Below, piece by piece: positions 34,271 through 42,789 of a stretch of DNA of 64,000 nt. A program made the position numbers and the translations under genes. The DNA is from an uncultured Paracoccaceae bacterium (lineage in GTDB: Bacteria; Pseudomonadota; Alphaproteobacteria; Rhodobacterales; Rhodobacteraceae). Location of the stretch: NCBI GenBank assembly GCA_947500055.1, contig CANMQO010000007.1, positions 1-64,000 on the forward strand, given 5' to 3'. The stretch's first letter is position 1. Every line of letters begins with the position of its first letter. The notes below the pieces were generated by a model, which searched no databases, had not been told where the DNA came from, and was given only the letters and a program-made list of their open reading frames with translations.

Positions 34271-34860
34271 GTTTTGATCTGGGCAATTGGATGCGCGCGG
34301 TCTGGCTGAGTCTGATCGAGCCGGCAGAGACCGCCCGGAAAGTCATTGCGATGCGGCTGGAACCAGCGCCCATGTGGATGGCAATGGTGTTGATCGCGGT
34401 GCTGAATGTGCTGTTTGTTGCAGTGATACAGTTCGTGTCGCCGGTACCAATCGCGATGCCTGATGACGCAATTTCCCTGTCACCTTTTGCATTTACCGCC
34501 GTTATCGGGCTGTCGCTCGTGGTGATGGTGCTGATGATATTCTATATTGGCCGGTTGCTGGGCGGGGAGGGTGACTTGCAGGCGACCCTGGCGCTGATGG
34601 TCTGGTTTAACAGCGTCAACCTGACGCTTACGGTGGGGCAGATACTCTTGATCCTGATCAATCCGTTTGTGTCTGCCATGTACAATCTTGTGAGCCTCGG
34701 TGCACTGATCTGGTGCATCGTCAACTTCGTCAATGTGTTGCACGGGTTTCAGAGCTTGCTGAAGTCATCCTTTGTGCTGGCCCTGTCTCTTATCGCGACG
34801 GGCGTTCCAGCGGGCGTGGCTTTGGTTTTGCTTGGTGTAACCCCAGGGGGACCAGCATGA
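34267..34860 (+). CDS. YIP1-family membrane protein B
   Basis: A 197-residue polytopic protein. The N terminus WMRAVWLSLIEPAETARKVI resembles the start of bacterial YIP1 domains (LxxPxxTFRxL-type). Five hydrophobic stretches follow, including MWMAMVLIAVLNVLFVAVIQ and LVVMVLMIFYIGRLLGGEG. It overlaps protein A at its start and sufS at its end (ATGA both times), so the two YIP1 proteins are built into the operon between sufD and sufS. They may be paralogous partners. A direct role in Fe-S assembly is not known. Confidence 0.8.
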   Translation: MSFDLGNWMRAVWLSLIEPAETARKVIAMRLEPAPMWMAMVLIAVLNVLFVAVIQFVSPVPIAMPDDAISLSPFAFTAVIGLSLVVMVLMIFYIGRLLGGEGDLQATLALMVWFNSVNLTLTVGQILLILINPFVSAMYNLVSLGALIWCIVNFVNVLHGFQSLLKSSFVLALSLIATGVPAGVALVLLGVTPGGPA

Positions 34861-36080
34861 GCTATGATATCGCGAAAATTCGCGCTGACTTTCCAATCCT
34901 GTCGCGCGAGGTGAACGGTAAGCCGCTGGTTTATCTGGATAATGGTGCATCGGCGCAGAAGCCGCAGGTGGTGATTGATGCCGTCACCAAGGGCTATGCC
35001 GAAGAATACGCCAATGTGCATCGTGGTTTGCATTATCTGAGCAACCTGGCGACAGATAAATATGAGGCGGTGCGCGGCAAGGTGGCGCGGTTCCTGAATG
35101 CCCCGTCAGAAGATCAGATCATCTTCAACTCGGGCACTACAGAGGGCATCAACATGGTGGCCTATGGTTGGGCGATGCCGCGGATGGAGCCCGGAGACGA
35201 GATTGTCCTGTCGATCATGGAGCATCACGCGAATATCGTGCCCTGGCATTTCTTGCGCGAACGTCAGGGTGTCGTGATCAAATGGGTGGATGTGGACGCC
35301 AATGGCGATCTGGATCCGCAAAAGGTCGTTGATGCGATCGGCCCCAGAACCAAACTGGTCGCCATCACCCATATGTCCAACGTGCTGGGGACTGTCGTTG
35401 ATATCAAAACCATCACCGCAGCGGCCCATGCACAAGATGTGCCGGTATTGGTCGATGGTTCACAGGCGGCTGTGCATATGCCGGTTGATGTCGCCGATCT
35501 CGGATGTGATTTCTACGCGATTACAGGCCATAAGCTCTATGGCCCATCTGGTTCCGGTGCGATTTATGTCGCCCCAGATCGCATGGCTGAGATGCGTCCG
35601 TTTCTGGGCGGCGGCGATATGATCCGCGATGTGACCCGTGACACCGTGACATGGAATGATCCACCCATGAAGTTTGAGGCCGGAACCCCCGGCATTGTTC
35701 AGACCATAGGGATGGGGGCCGCGCTGGATTACATGATGGATGTTGGCATGACACAGATCGCAGCCCATGAGCGCGCATTGTGCACCTATGCCCGGCAGCG
35801 TCTTGACGGGTTGAACTGGCTGCAGGTGCAAGGCCATTCGGCGACAAAAGGTGCGATATTTTCATTCACCTTGGAAGGCGCTGCACATGCCCATGACATC
35901 TCTACAGTGTTGGACAAGAAGGGTGTGGCCGTCCGCGCAGGCACCCATTGCGCGATGCCGTTGATGGAACATATGGGTGTCGGGGCGACCTGCCGGGCAT
36001 CATTCGGAATGTATAACACGACCGAAGAGGTTGACGCCCTGGTTGATGCGCTTGAGTTGTGTCACGATCTTTTCGGCTGA
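34857..36080 (+). CDS. sufS: Cysteine desulfurase SufS
   Basis: A 407-residue class V PLP enzyme that supplies sulfur to SufBCD. Landmarks are [20 protein letters not shown] (residues about 8-27), the PLP lysine in [18 protein letters not shown], and the active-site Cys in [18 protein letters not shown]. The real start is ATG 34857, overlapping the YIP1-B stop; an open 48-codon extension upstream is inside that gene. In relatives I know, sufS is usually followed by sufT/DUF59 and an A-type carrier gene. Here tRNA-Arg follows instead. Confidence 0.96.
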   Translation: MSYDIAKIRADFPILSREVNGKPLVYLDNGASAQKPQVVIDAVTKGYAEEYANVHRGLHYLSNLATDKYEAVRGKVARFLNAPSEDQIIFNSGTTEGINMVAYGWAMPRMEPGDEIVLSIMEHHANIVPWHFLRERQGVVIKWVDVDANGDLDPQKVVDAIGPRTKLVAITHMSNVLGTVVDIKTITAAAHAQDVPVLVDGSQAAVHMPVDVADLGCDFYAITGHKLYGPSGSGAIYVAPDRMAEMRPFLGGGDMIRDVTRDTVTWNDPPMKFEAGTPGIVQTIGMGAALDYMMDVGMTQIAAHERALCTYARQRLDGLNWLQVQGHSATKGAIFSFTLEGAAHAHDISTVLDKKGVAVRAGTHCAMPLMEHMGVGATCRASFGMYNTTEEVDALVDALELCHDLFG

Positions 36081-36138
36081 TCTGACCGGGGTGCGACTTT
36101 GCCGTTGCGGGGGCGCGATGCCGCCGCTATAGACAGCG

Positions 36139-36219
<81 letters not shown>

Positions 36220-36368
36220 ATTCTTCAAGAAAATTTATAAAATGCAAAGCATTGGGCAATCTCTGGAGCTTTTGGGGCCTATTCCTGGGCCTAATATTTC
36301 CTGATCATTGCCAGAGATGGGGGATGTTTGTCTCTCATCATCCACCAAAACGACGTGTGTAGGACCGC
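36220..36368. other. AT-rich spacer after tRNA-Arg
   Basis: About 150 bases, AT-richer than average, holding no gene I can support. There is no integrase ORF next to the tRNA, as would be expected for an intact integrative element. Confidence 0.4.
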
Positions 36369-36655
36369 TCACTGAGTAGCGTATTTCTTCATCTCATCGA
36401 GGTAGAAGGTTTCGCTCTCATCCTTAAGCCGGCTCTTTTCGTCGGCAAGTTGTGACAACTTATCAAAGATGCCACGATAAATGCTAGCCTGTGCCAGATT
36501 GCTGGCGCTCGGTTCATCTGGGGAATCCATCGCCACATCGTTTTCCAGATACAGGTCCGAGAGCTCAAGAAACGCGGTTTTGTCAATTGCGTCGATGGGC
36601 TGCCACTCTCTGTTATGCTGATGGCAATAGTAGCTTCAATCTTTAAGATTTTCAT
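36369..36655 (-). pseudogene. Frameshifted small gene of unknown function
   Basis: On the minus strand a protein-like frame runs from about 36635 to a TGA at 36369-36371: SYYCHQHNREW, then AFLELSDLYLENDVAMDSPD, IYRGIFDKLSQLADEKSRLK and LDEMKKYATQ at the end. It has no in-frame start at its N terminus. An ATG at 36653-36655 opens MKILKI in another frame, and one extra base near 36637 would join them into a complete protein of about 95 residues. I therefore call a gene with a one-base deletion. Codon use is AT-richer than in neighbouring genes. The family is not recognised. Low-confidence alternative: an intact 52-residue protein from the internal Met. Confidence 0.5.
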
Positions 36656-36981
36656 GGCTCTGCTTTCTTTCGTCATATGTTTTGAACCTGCTTCCAGGCT
36701 TCAGAGCACTATATCGAGAGTATCTACCTGCTTGCCGTTCGGAGATTTCGGCTTTCTGTTGGTAGGATAGTCGCGAGCAGCCGGACACAACTGCATTTCA
36801 AGACCATAACCGATCAGACGACGGCAAGGCCTTGAGCCTTATCCCGTTGGTCATGCATTGACAGGCGGGGATCGCCTATCTTTACTGTTCGTATATTCTG
36901 TAGCTGCGTTTTTTTGGAAAGTTCAATGATCAACATTTGTTGCTGCCGGGGGCAGATCTTTAAGCGATTTGGTTGGAGGCT
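36656..36981. other. Non-coding stretch before the carbamoyltransferase block
   Basis: About 325 bases with no supported gene on either strand. It should hold the promoter for the carbamoyltransferase block; a TATATTCT word at 36892-36899 is a possible -10 element, without a clear -35. A GGAGG ribosome-binding site occupies 36975-36979. Confidence 0.4.
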
Positions 36982-38547
36982 ATGAAAATCCTTTCGCTCA
37001 AACCAGGGCATGACGGGGCAATCGCGGGGGTTGATGCGAACACCAAACGGCTGATGTTCTCATACGAGGGCGAGAAAGGAAGCTTCCCACGCAACGCGGC
37101 ATTGAACCCTGAAACCTTCATTCAGGCGGGCCTTTGGTTCAGCGCGCTTCCCGACGCCATTGCCCTTAGCGGATGGTCCACAACCGGAACAGATCATGTC
37201 ACCTCGTCAGGTGCCGGATATCTTGGGATTGGGGAAGGGTCCGAACGCATCGCCAAAAGAACGTTCTTTGGAAAAACGCTGGATTACTACACCTCGACCC
37301 ATGAACGCTCGCACATCTGGGCGACCTATGCGATGTCCCCCTATGAACAGGGTGAGCCTTGTTATGTTCTGGTTTGGGAAGGCGTATTGGGTGACTTCTA
37401 CGAGATTGATAGCCAATTGAACATCCATCACCTTGGACAGGTATTGTCCCGTCCCGGTGAGAGGTTTTCGTTCTTCAGTGCGCTGGCCGATCCAGAGTTT
37501 ACACGGCAAACCGGGGCTTTCAGAAAGGAGGATCCGGGCCGGTTGATGGCAGCGGGCGCGTTCGGTGACCCGGAAAAGGCGGATCTTGCCGCGCGGGAAT
37601 TGATTGACGACGTATTGGGCGCCGATCTGTCCCAAACCGATTTGAAGAAGGAGGATTTCGCCGCCTCGCCTTACTGTAACATTGATATGGAGGCTGAGAG
37701 ATTCAGGAACCTGGCAGCATTGCTGTCTGATGAGATTTTTCAGAGATTCCATGACTTTGCCAAGGTTCATCTAAGCAAAGGGTATCCCCTTCTGATCTCT
37801 GGCGGTTGTGGCCTGAACTGCGACTGGAACACGCGCTGGAAGAACAGTTCGCTGTTCCCTGATGTCTTCATCCCGCCGTGCACCGGCGATTCCGGTAGCG
37901 CAATCGGTACGGCCGTTGACGCGATGCGCCATTATACCGGGCATGCGAAGCTGGACTGGAGCGTCTATTCCGGGCAGGCATTTGTTGATGACCGGATTGA
38001 TGTAGATGATGTGGAGATCAGTGAGTTAAATCTAAAGGATCTCGCCGCTGCCCTGCATAACGGAATGGTCATCGGATGGGCTTCAGGCGATTGCGAGATC
38101 GGGCCAAGGGCGCTTGGCAACCGATCAATTCTGGCGTCGCCGTTTCACGCCGAGACGCGGAGGCGGCTTAACCGCGCAAAAGGGCGCGCTGACGGTGTGC
38201 CGGTTGCACCGGTCGTGTTGGAGCAGGATGTTTCTGACCATTTCGACTGGACAGGGTCATCGCCCTATATGCTCCATTTTCAGAAGGTCACGGATCCACG
38301 CCTGGAGGCCATTACCCATTCGGATGGATCGGCCCGGGTGCAAACAGTGACGAAAAGCCAGAACGCCAAGCTGCATGGGCTTCTGGAAGAGTTCAAGGCG
38401 ATTTCGGGTGTTGGGGTCTTGTGCAATACGTCCCTGAATTTCAGGGGTGCGGGCTTCATCAACAAAACCAGTGATCTGTACCACTATGCGCGCGGCGCGG
38501 GCCTTGATGGTTTCGTGGCAGGCATCTCATTCTATCGGTTCAAATAG
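36982..38547 (+). CDS. Carbamoyltransferase 1 (NodU/TobZ/CmcH family)
   Basis: A 521-residue O-carbamoyltransferase-family enzyme, which transfers carbamoyl from carbamoyl phosphate through a carbamoyl-adenylate. The N-terminal Kae1-like domain starts MKILSLKPGHDGAIAG and has the metal-binding HxxxH in STHERSHIWATYAMSP (residues about 104-119) and the third-ligand region CTGDSGSAIGTAVDAM. The C-terminal YrdC-like domain has GDCEIGPRALGNRSILASP and LCNTSLNFRGAGF. It is about 90 residues shorter than the second enzyme of this block and clearly diverged from it. GGAGG precedes ATG 36982; a TTG nine bases earlier is unlikely. Acceptor unknown. Confidence 0.9.
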   Translation: MKILSLKPGHDGAIAGVDANTKRLMFSYEGEKGSFPRNAALNPETFIQAGLWFSALPDAIALSGWSTTGTDHVTSSGAGYLGIGEGSERIAKRTFFGKTLDYYTSTHERSHIWATYAMSPYEQGEPCYVLVWEGVLGDFYEIDSQLNIHHLGQVLSRPGERFSFFSALADPEFTRQTGAFRKEDPGRLMAAGAFGDPEKADLAARELIDDVLGADLSQTDLKKEDFAASPYCNIDMEAERFRNLAALLSDEIFQRFHDFAKVHLSKGYPLLISGGCGLNCDWNTRWKNSSLFPDVFIPPCTGDSGSAIGTAVDAMRHYTGHAKLDWSVYSGQAFVDDRIDVDDVEISELNLKDLAAALHNGMVIGWASGDCEIGPRALGNRSILASPFHAETRRRLNRAKGRADGVPVAPVVLEQDVSDHFDWTGSSPYMLHFQKVTDPRLEAITHSDGSARVQTVTKSQNAKLHGLLEEFKAISGVGVLCNTSLNFRGAGFINKTSDLYHYARGAGLDGFVAGISFYRFK

Positions 38548-38776
38548 CCACACCAGACACGCCCAGAGGTCTTATTGACCCCCACGACAGCGCCAAAGGG
38601 AAACAATTATGCTTCATTCATCGCATTGTTCCGGTTTTTGCGCCAAATGAAGTTGGGCGGCACGGTACGAGCGGTCCAAGACGGCAAAATTTTCGCCAGA
38701 GTTGACAAGCAAATCTCGTTTGGGCACGCTCATTTCACTTAGAGTGTTTATTTGTTTACTGTTTTAGGATGCGCGT
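38548..38776. other. Spacer between carbamoyltransferase 1 and sxtJ-like gene
   Basis: 229 bases, AT-rich near its 3' end, without a supported gene. A 13-codon ORF (MLHSSHCSGFCAK) at 38609-38650 has a purine-rich site in front but is probably accidental. The spacer is long enough to hold a separate promoter. Confidence 0.35.
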
Positions 38777-39190
38777 ATGACCGACACGTCATCACATAGC
38801 GATATCCGCATCGGATCAGAACGGTCCTTCGGATTTGTCTTTGCATTTGTCTTTGCCGTTATCGCGCTTTGGCCAATCATATTTGGAAGCGGCTCCATCA
38901 GGATATGGGCGCTGCTGATATCAGTCGTTTGCCTGATACTTGCACTTGTCGCGCCGAGCGCGCTAGCGGCGCCTAACCGACTCTGGTTCAAATTTGGACT
39001 TTTGCTGGGGCGGATTATTACGCCCATTGTGATGGGTCTGATCTTTGTGCTGACGGTTATCCCGATCGGGTATCTGAGACGCCTCAGGAACCCTGATCCG
39101 CTTAACCAGATGATCGACAGCGACGCAGAAACCTATTGGATTTCGCGCGGCCAAGATGATCCGCCAACATCCATGTTCAAACAATACTGA
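38777..39190 (+). CDS. SxtJ-family membrane protein
   Basis: A 137-residue protein with a polar N terminus, two closely spaced hydrophobic segments at about 17-60 (FVFAFVFAVIALWPIIFGSG, LLISVVCLILALVAP), and another hairpin at about 75-95 (GRIITPIVMGLIFVLTVIPI). A conserved-looking NRLWFKFGLLLGRI precedes the latter and GYLRRLRNPDPL follows. This pattern matches the family named after SxtJ of the saxitoxin cluster, which occurs next to carbamoyltransferases in many bacteria. Its function is unknown. Here it precedes the DUF5989-type gene by 28 bp. Confidence 0.82.
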   Translation: MTDTSSHSDIRIGSERSFGFVFAFVFAVIALWPIIFGSGSIRIWALLISVVCLILALVAPSALAAPNRLWFKFGLLLGRIITPIVMGLIFVLTVIPIGYLRRLRNPDPLNQMIDSDAETYWISRGQDDPPTSMFKQY

Positions 39191-39218
39191 TAGTTGATTA
39201 GCCCATGGAGGGTACGAA

Positions 39219-39368
39219 ATGTCTTTTGTTCTTGAGTTGTGGGACTTTCTCAAAGTCAGACGCAAATTCTGGCTTATTCCGATCCTTTTCATGATGGTGT
39301 TGTTGGGGGGCCTGCTTGTGTTGACCCAAGGCTCGGCGATTGCGCCGTTCATCTATACGCTGTTCTAG
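39219..39368 (+). CDS. Small DUF5989-type membrane protein
   Basis: A 49-residue protein, MSFVLELWDFLKVRRKFWLI at its start, then a single membrane segment (PILFMMVLLGGLLVLTQGSA) and a short end IAPFIYTLF. The ELWxFLKxRKKFWLxPI opening is, as I recall, the mark of DUF5989, a tiny family found between SxtJ-like proteins and carbamoyltransferases. GGAGGG lies 11 bases before the ATG. It is easily missed by gene callers because of its size. Confidence 0.78.
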   Translation: MSFVLELWDFLKVRRKFWLIPILFMMVLLGGLLVLTQGSAIAPFIYTLF

Positions 39369-39378
39369 GGTGCCAGTG

Positions 39379-39394
39379 CGCCCGTTAACGGGCG
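39379..39394. repeat. 16-bp perfect palindrome between DUF5989-type gene and carbamoyltransferase 2
   Basis: CGCCCGTTAACGGGCG is fully self-complementary and lies 10 bases after the small gene's stop. It could form a processing hairpin or be an operator. A T-rich run occurs about 20 bases later, too far for a standard terminator. Confidence 0.5.
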
Positions 39395-39433
39395 ATTGCG
39401 TGCGAGTTTTGATATTTTTTTGAGGGACACCCA

Positions 39434-41278
39434 ATGACAGCTGTTCTTGGAATCTCCGCATTTTACCATGACAGTGCTGCCGCGCTGCTTTTGGATGGCG
39501 AATTGATCGCCGCCGCGCAGGAAGAGCGGTTTACCCGAAAAAAGCATGATGCCGGCTTTCCATTGCATGCGATTGAATATGTACTTCAGGAAGGGGGATT
39601 GACGCTGGACGCGGTGGATCAAATCGCGTTTTACGACAAGCCATTTCTGAAATTCGAGCGTCTTCTTGAGACCTATGTGGGCAATGCGCCGCGTGGGTTT
39701 GGATCTTTCCGCGTCGCGATTCCGGTCTGGATCAAGGAGAAGCTGTTCCAGAAATCGCTGCTGGTGAAAGAGCTGAATCAGATCGTGAAATCTCCGGACT
39801 ATCGTGACAAGCTCATGTTCGCGGAACACCACGTGAGCCACGCAGCGAGTGCGTTCTACTCTTCACCGTTTGAAGAGGCTGTGGTTCTGACGCTGGACGG
39901 CGTGGGCGAGTGGGCCACCACCACAGTTGCGATCGGACGGGGCAAAGAGTTGGAGATGATGCGGGAGATTCATTTCCCACACTCTCTGGGGCTGCTTTAT
40001 TCTGCGGTGACTTACTATACCGGTTTCAGGGTCAATAGTGGCGAATACAAAGTCATGGGCCTTGCCCCCTATGGTGAGCCGCGTTTCAAAGATCTGTTTT
40101 TTGAGAAGATTGTTGATCTCAAGGCCGATGGTTCATTCCGGTTAAATCAGGAATATTTCAACTACATGACCGGCTTGACGATGACGAACCAGAAGTTTTC
40201 CGATCTCTTCGAACGTGACGTGCGCGAGCCGGAGAGCCAAATGCTCGACCAGTTCCACATGGATATGGCTGCATCGGTTCAGGCGGTGACGGAAGAAATC
40301 GTGCTGACGATGGTTCGGCATCTCGCAGAAGAATACGAGATTCCAAACCTGTGCATGGCTGGCGGTGTTGCGTTGAATTGCGTTGCCAACGGCAAGATCC
40401 TCCGGGACGGCGCGTTCAAGAACCTGTGGGTCCAGCCTGCTGCGGGTGACGCAGGCGGCGCCTTGGGGGCAGCGCAGGCTGCCTGGCATCTGGAACTGGG
40501 GCAAGAGCGGGTTGTGGATCCGAATGCGCGGGATGGCATGAAAGGGGCCTATCTTGGGCCAAGCTTCGAGCAGCCGGATATCGAAAGCCGCCTGACCGCA
40601 GCTGGTGCCCGATTTGAGACGCTTGAGGAGGCCGACATGATTGAACGCGCGGCCGGGTCATTGGCTGCGGGGGAGGCGGTGGGTTGGTTCAATGGCCGTA
40701 TGGAATTCGGCCCGCGTGCGCTTGGCGGGCGCTCGATTCTGGGCGATCCGCGATCTCAGACCATGCAGAAAACGCTCAATCTGAAAGTGAAATTCCGCGA
40801 GAGTTTCCGACCCTTTGCACCATCCGTGTTACGCGAAGGCGTGAACGACTGGTTCGATCTGGATGCGGACAGCCCCTATATGCTTCTGGTGGATCATGTC
40901 CGGAAAGATCGTTGCAAGCCGATGACGGAGGAAGAGCAGAAGCTTTTCGGTATCGACAAGCTGAATATCAGCCGGTCGGAGATCCCCGCGATTACCCATG
41001 TCGATTACTCGGCCCGAATACAGACTGTGCATAAAGACACCAACCCGCTCTATCATCGTCTGATCACGGCCTTTGCGGAAAAGACGGGTTGCCCGATTGT
41101 GGTGAACACATCGTTCAATGTCCGGGGTGAGCCCATCGTCTGTACGCCGGAAGATGCGTTTCGCTGTTTCATGGGCACTGACCTTGATCTTCTGGTGGTT
41201 GGCAATTCGGTGATGCGCAAAACCGACCAGGATCCCGCGCTGCTGGAGGACTACAAGAACAAGTATGAGCTTGACTGA
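39434..41278 (+). CDS. Carbamoyltransferase 2 (NodU/TobZ/CmcH family)
   Basis: A 614-residue full-length member. The N terminus VLGISAFYHDSAAALLLDGE is canonical. The Kae1-like domain carries HxxxH in FAEHHVSHAASAFYSSPF (residues about 132-149), LTLDGVGEWATTTVA, and the ligand region AAGDAGGALGAAQAA. The YrdC-like C-terminal domain has GRMEFGPRALGGRSILGDPR, ESFRPFAPSVL and NTSFNVRGEPIVCTPEDA. All catalytic landmarks are present, so activity is expected. It follows the DUF5989-type gene by 65 bp and precedes the SGNH hydrolase by 35 bp. I infer that it modifies a hydroxyl on a glycan, lipid or secondary metabolite. Confidence 0.94.
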   Translation: MTAVLGISAFYHDSAAALLLDGELIAAAQEERFTRKKHDAGFPLHAIEYVLQEGGLTLDAVDQIAFYDKPFLKFERLLETYVGNAPRGFGSFRVAIPVWIKEKLFQKSLLVKELNQIVKSPDYRDKLMFAEHHVSHAASAFYSSPFEEAVVLTLDGVGEWATTTVAIGRGKELEMMREIHFPHSLGLLYSAVTYYTGFRVNSGEYKVMGLAPYGEPRFKDLFFEKIVDLKADGSFRLNQEYFNYMTGLTMTNQKFSDLFERDVREPESQMLDQFHMDMAASVQAVTEEIVLTMVRHLAEEYEIPNLCMAGGVALNCVANGKILRDGAFKNLWVQPAAGDAGGALGAAQAAWHLELGQERVVDPNARDGMKGAYLGPSFEQPDIESRLTAAGARFETLEEADMIERAAGSLAAGEAVGWFNGRMEFGPRALGGRSILGDPRSQTMQKTLNLKVKFRESFRPFAPSVLREGVNDWFDLDADSPYMLLVDHVRKDRCKPMTEEEQKLFGIDKLNISRSEIPAITHVDYSARIQTVHKDTNPLYHRLITAFAEKTGCPIVVNTSFNVRGEPIVCTPEDAFRCFMGTDLDLLVVGNSVMRKTDQDPALLEDYKNKYELD

Positions 41279-41313
41279 TCAGACCGGGACAAACGAGGCA
41301 AAGGGGGCCGCAG

Positions 41314-42423
41314 ATGTTGAGAGTTGTTGCAATTAACTGCCTGCTGATCGGGTTTGTGCTGGTCGTTGCTGAACTGGTGTTCGGGACATGGTTTTCAGAT
41401 GAACATGCCCTGATGAAATTCACCCAGCTTCGGAACTATGAGAATGTACAGGAGAATCCGATTGGCGTTGGAAAGCCGACGATCACATATACCCGGGACG
41501 CCTATGGCTTTCGTGGCCTTGAAGGCAGCGTGTCAGACATCGACATACTGACCGTCGGCGGTTCGACAACCGATCAGAGATGGGTTGACGATAGCGAAAC
41601 ATATCAGGCGGTCATGCGGGATCTGTTCGCCGATAATGGGCAAAATGTATCCATCGTCAACGCGGGTATTGATGGTCAGTCCACATACGGGCACATGGCA
41701 AATTTTTCATCCTGGTTCAATGAGATACCCGATCTTCAGACCCGCTATATTCTGTTTTATGTCGGGATCAACGACCTTTTGATTTCGCAGCCCACCGACG
41801 TTTTTGATGTCGTCGCGCTGGAAGACAACCCGTATAATAACCTGAAGGCGACGATCAAAGACAAGTCGGTGTTCTATCAGCTGTACCACATCGCAAGAAC
41901 GGCAATGTCCGGAGAACACGCGCTGAATGAGCTGAACCGTAACAATATTGCCGATCATGAACCGCTTGTGTCCGAGCCATTGATCACGGCCCCGCTGATG
42001 GACGTTTTTGGTCCGTCGCTTGATGGGTATGCCGGGCGCATTGCCGAGTTGGGCAGGATGACACGCGAATTTGGCGCGGAACCGATATTTGTTACCCAAA
42101 GAAGCGCCCGATGGACACGGCGCGACGGAGTGGTCCTCGGGATTGCGGAATATCAGCCGGACTTTTTCGAACTGATCCGCCAGCAATTGCCCGAAAAGTA
42201 CCAGACATTAAATGGTGTCGATTTCTATCGGCTTGAACGCGCGTTGGCGGATGCCCAGATGTCAGCATGTCAGCAGGTGAATGCCATCTGTCTTGATCTG
42301 CTGGACGGGGTTGAGTTCGATCTTGCAGCGGATTTCTATGATCCGATCCATACGACAGCATCAGGTTCGCAAGCCATCGGAGAATACCTTTTTACCAATC
42401 TGCGTGATCTCGATTTCAAATAA
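41314..42423 (+). CDS. Membrane-anchored SGNH/GDSL-family hydrolase
   Basis: A 369-residue protein with an N-terminal membrane anchor or signal segment (VVAINCLLIGFVLVVAELVF, residues about 4-23) and a periplasm-facing SGNH-fold domain. Block I is ILTVGGSTTDQRWV (nucleophile Ser), a Gly block appears in NAGIDGQSTYGHMANF, block III is LFYVGINDLLI, and block V with the catalytic Asp-His pair is FYDPIHTTASGSQAIGEYL. Such enzymes act as esterases or acyltransferases on polysaccharides. Its position right after a carbamoyltransferase suggests the two work on the same cell-surface molecule. Confidence 0.88.
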   Translation: MLRVVAINCLLIGFVLVVAELVFGTWFSDEHALMKFTQLRNYENVQENPIGVGKPTITYTRDAYGFRGLEGSVSDIDILTVGGSTTDQRWVDDSETYQAVMRDLFADNGQNVSIVNAGIDGQSTYGHMANFSSWFNEIPDLQTRYILFYVGINDLLISQPTDVFDVVALEDNPYNNLKATIKDKSVFYQLYHIARTAMSGEHALNELNRNNIADHEPLVSEPLITAPLMDVFGPSLDGYAGRIAELGRMTREFGAEPIFVTQRSARWTRRDGVVLGIAEYQPDFFELIRQQLPEKYQTLNGVDFYRLERALADAQMSACQQVNAICLDLLDGVEFDLAADFYDPIHTTASGSQAIGEYLFTNLRDLDFK

Positions 42424-42789
42424 ATCGACGCTCGCACCGCTGATCAGTGAACTGGGCTCCATCCGTTCACCGCAGACCATCAGGGCAAATGGACACGCGG
42501 CCGCCTGTCGGGGAGCACATCAGCGCAATGATGGATGCTAACCCAAGATAGCAGCGGACGGCGCTACCTTGGAGCAAGTTCTTCGGAAATGGTGACGAGG
42601 GCTGGGCATGGACTGGCTGAGCGACAACGTCGTGGGATGATAAGTGACGGCGGATTGGCGCATTCCCTGCATGTCACGTTAGAATGCCGCCTTCTTTGAC
42701 GGGGTTGTGCTATAAAGATGCGGGCGGTCAAGCTGGGGCATGGCGTTTCGCCGACGCCAGCAGGTCCTGGGCCAAGGCATCAAATTAGC
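42424..42789. other. Non-coding stretch after the carbamoyltransferase block
   Basis: 366 bases between convergent genes. I looked for a duplicate of the tRNA-Arg 3' end, an integrase or a transposase fragment and found none that I can support. Short open frames here do not look like protein. Confidence 0.4.

Noticed and set aside
36389..36676. 95-codon minus-strand frame beginning MTKESRAMKIL
   Set aside because: Most of it is in the wrong frame; the protein-like sequence is in the neighbouring frame, so I annotated a frameshifted gene instead.
38609..38650. 13-codon ORF MLHSSHCSGFCAK as a leader peptide for the sxtJ-like gene
   Set aside because: It has only two Cys, no following structured RNA and no link between cysteine and the downstream gene.
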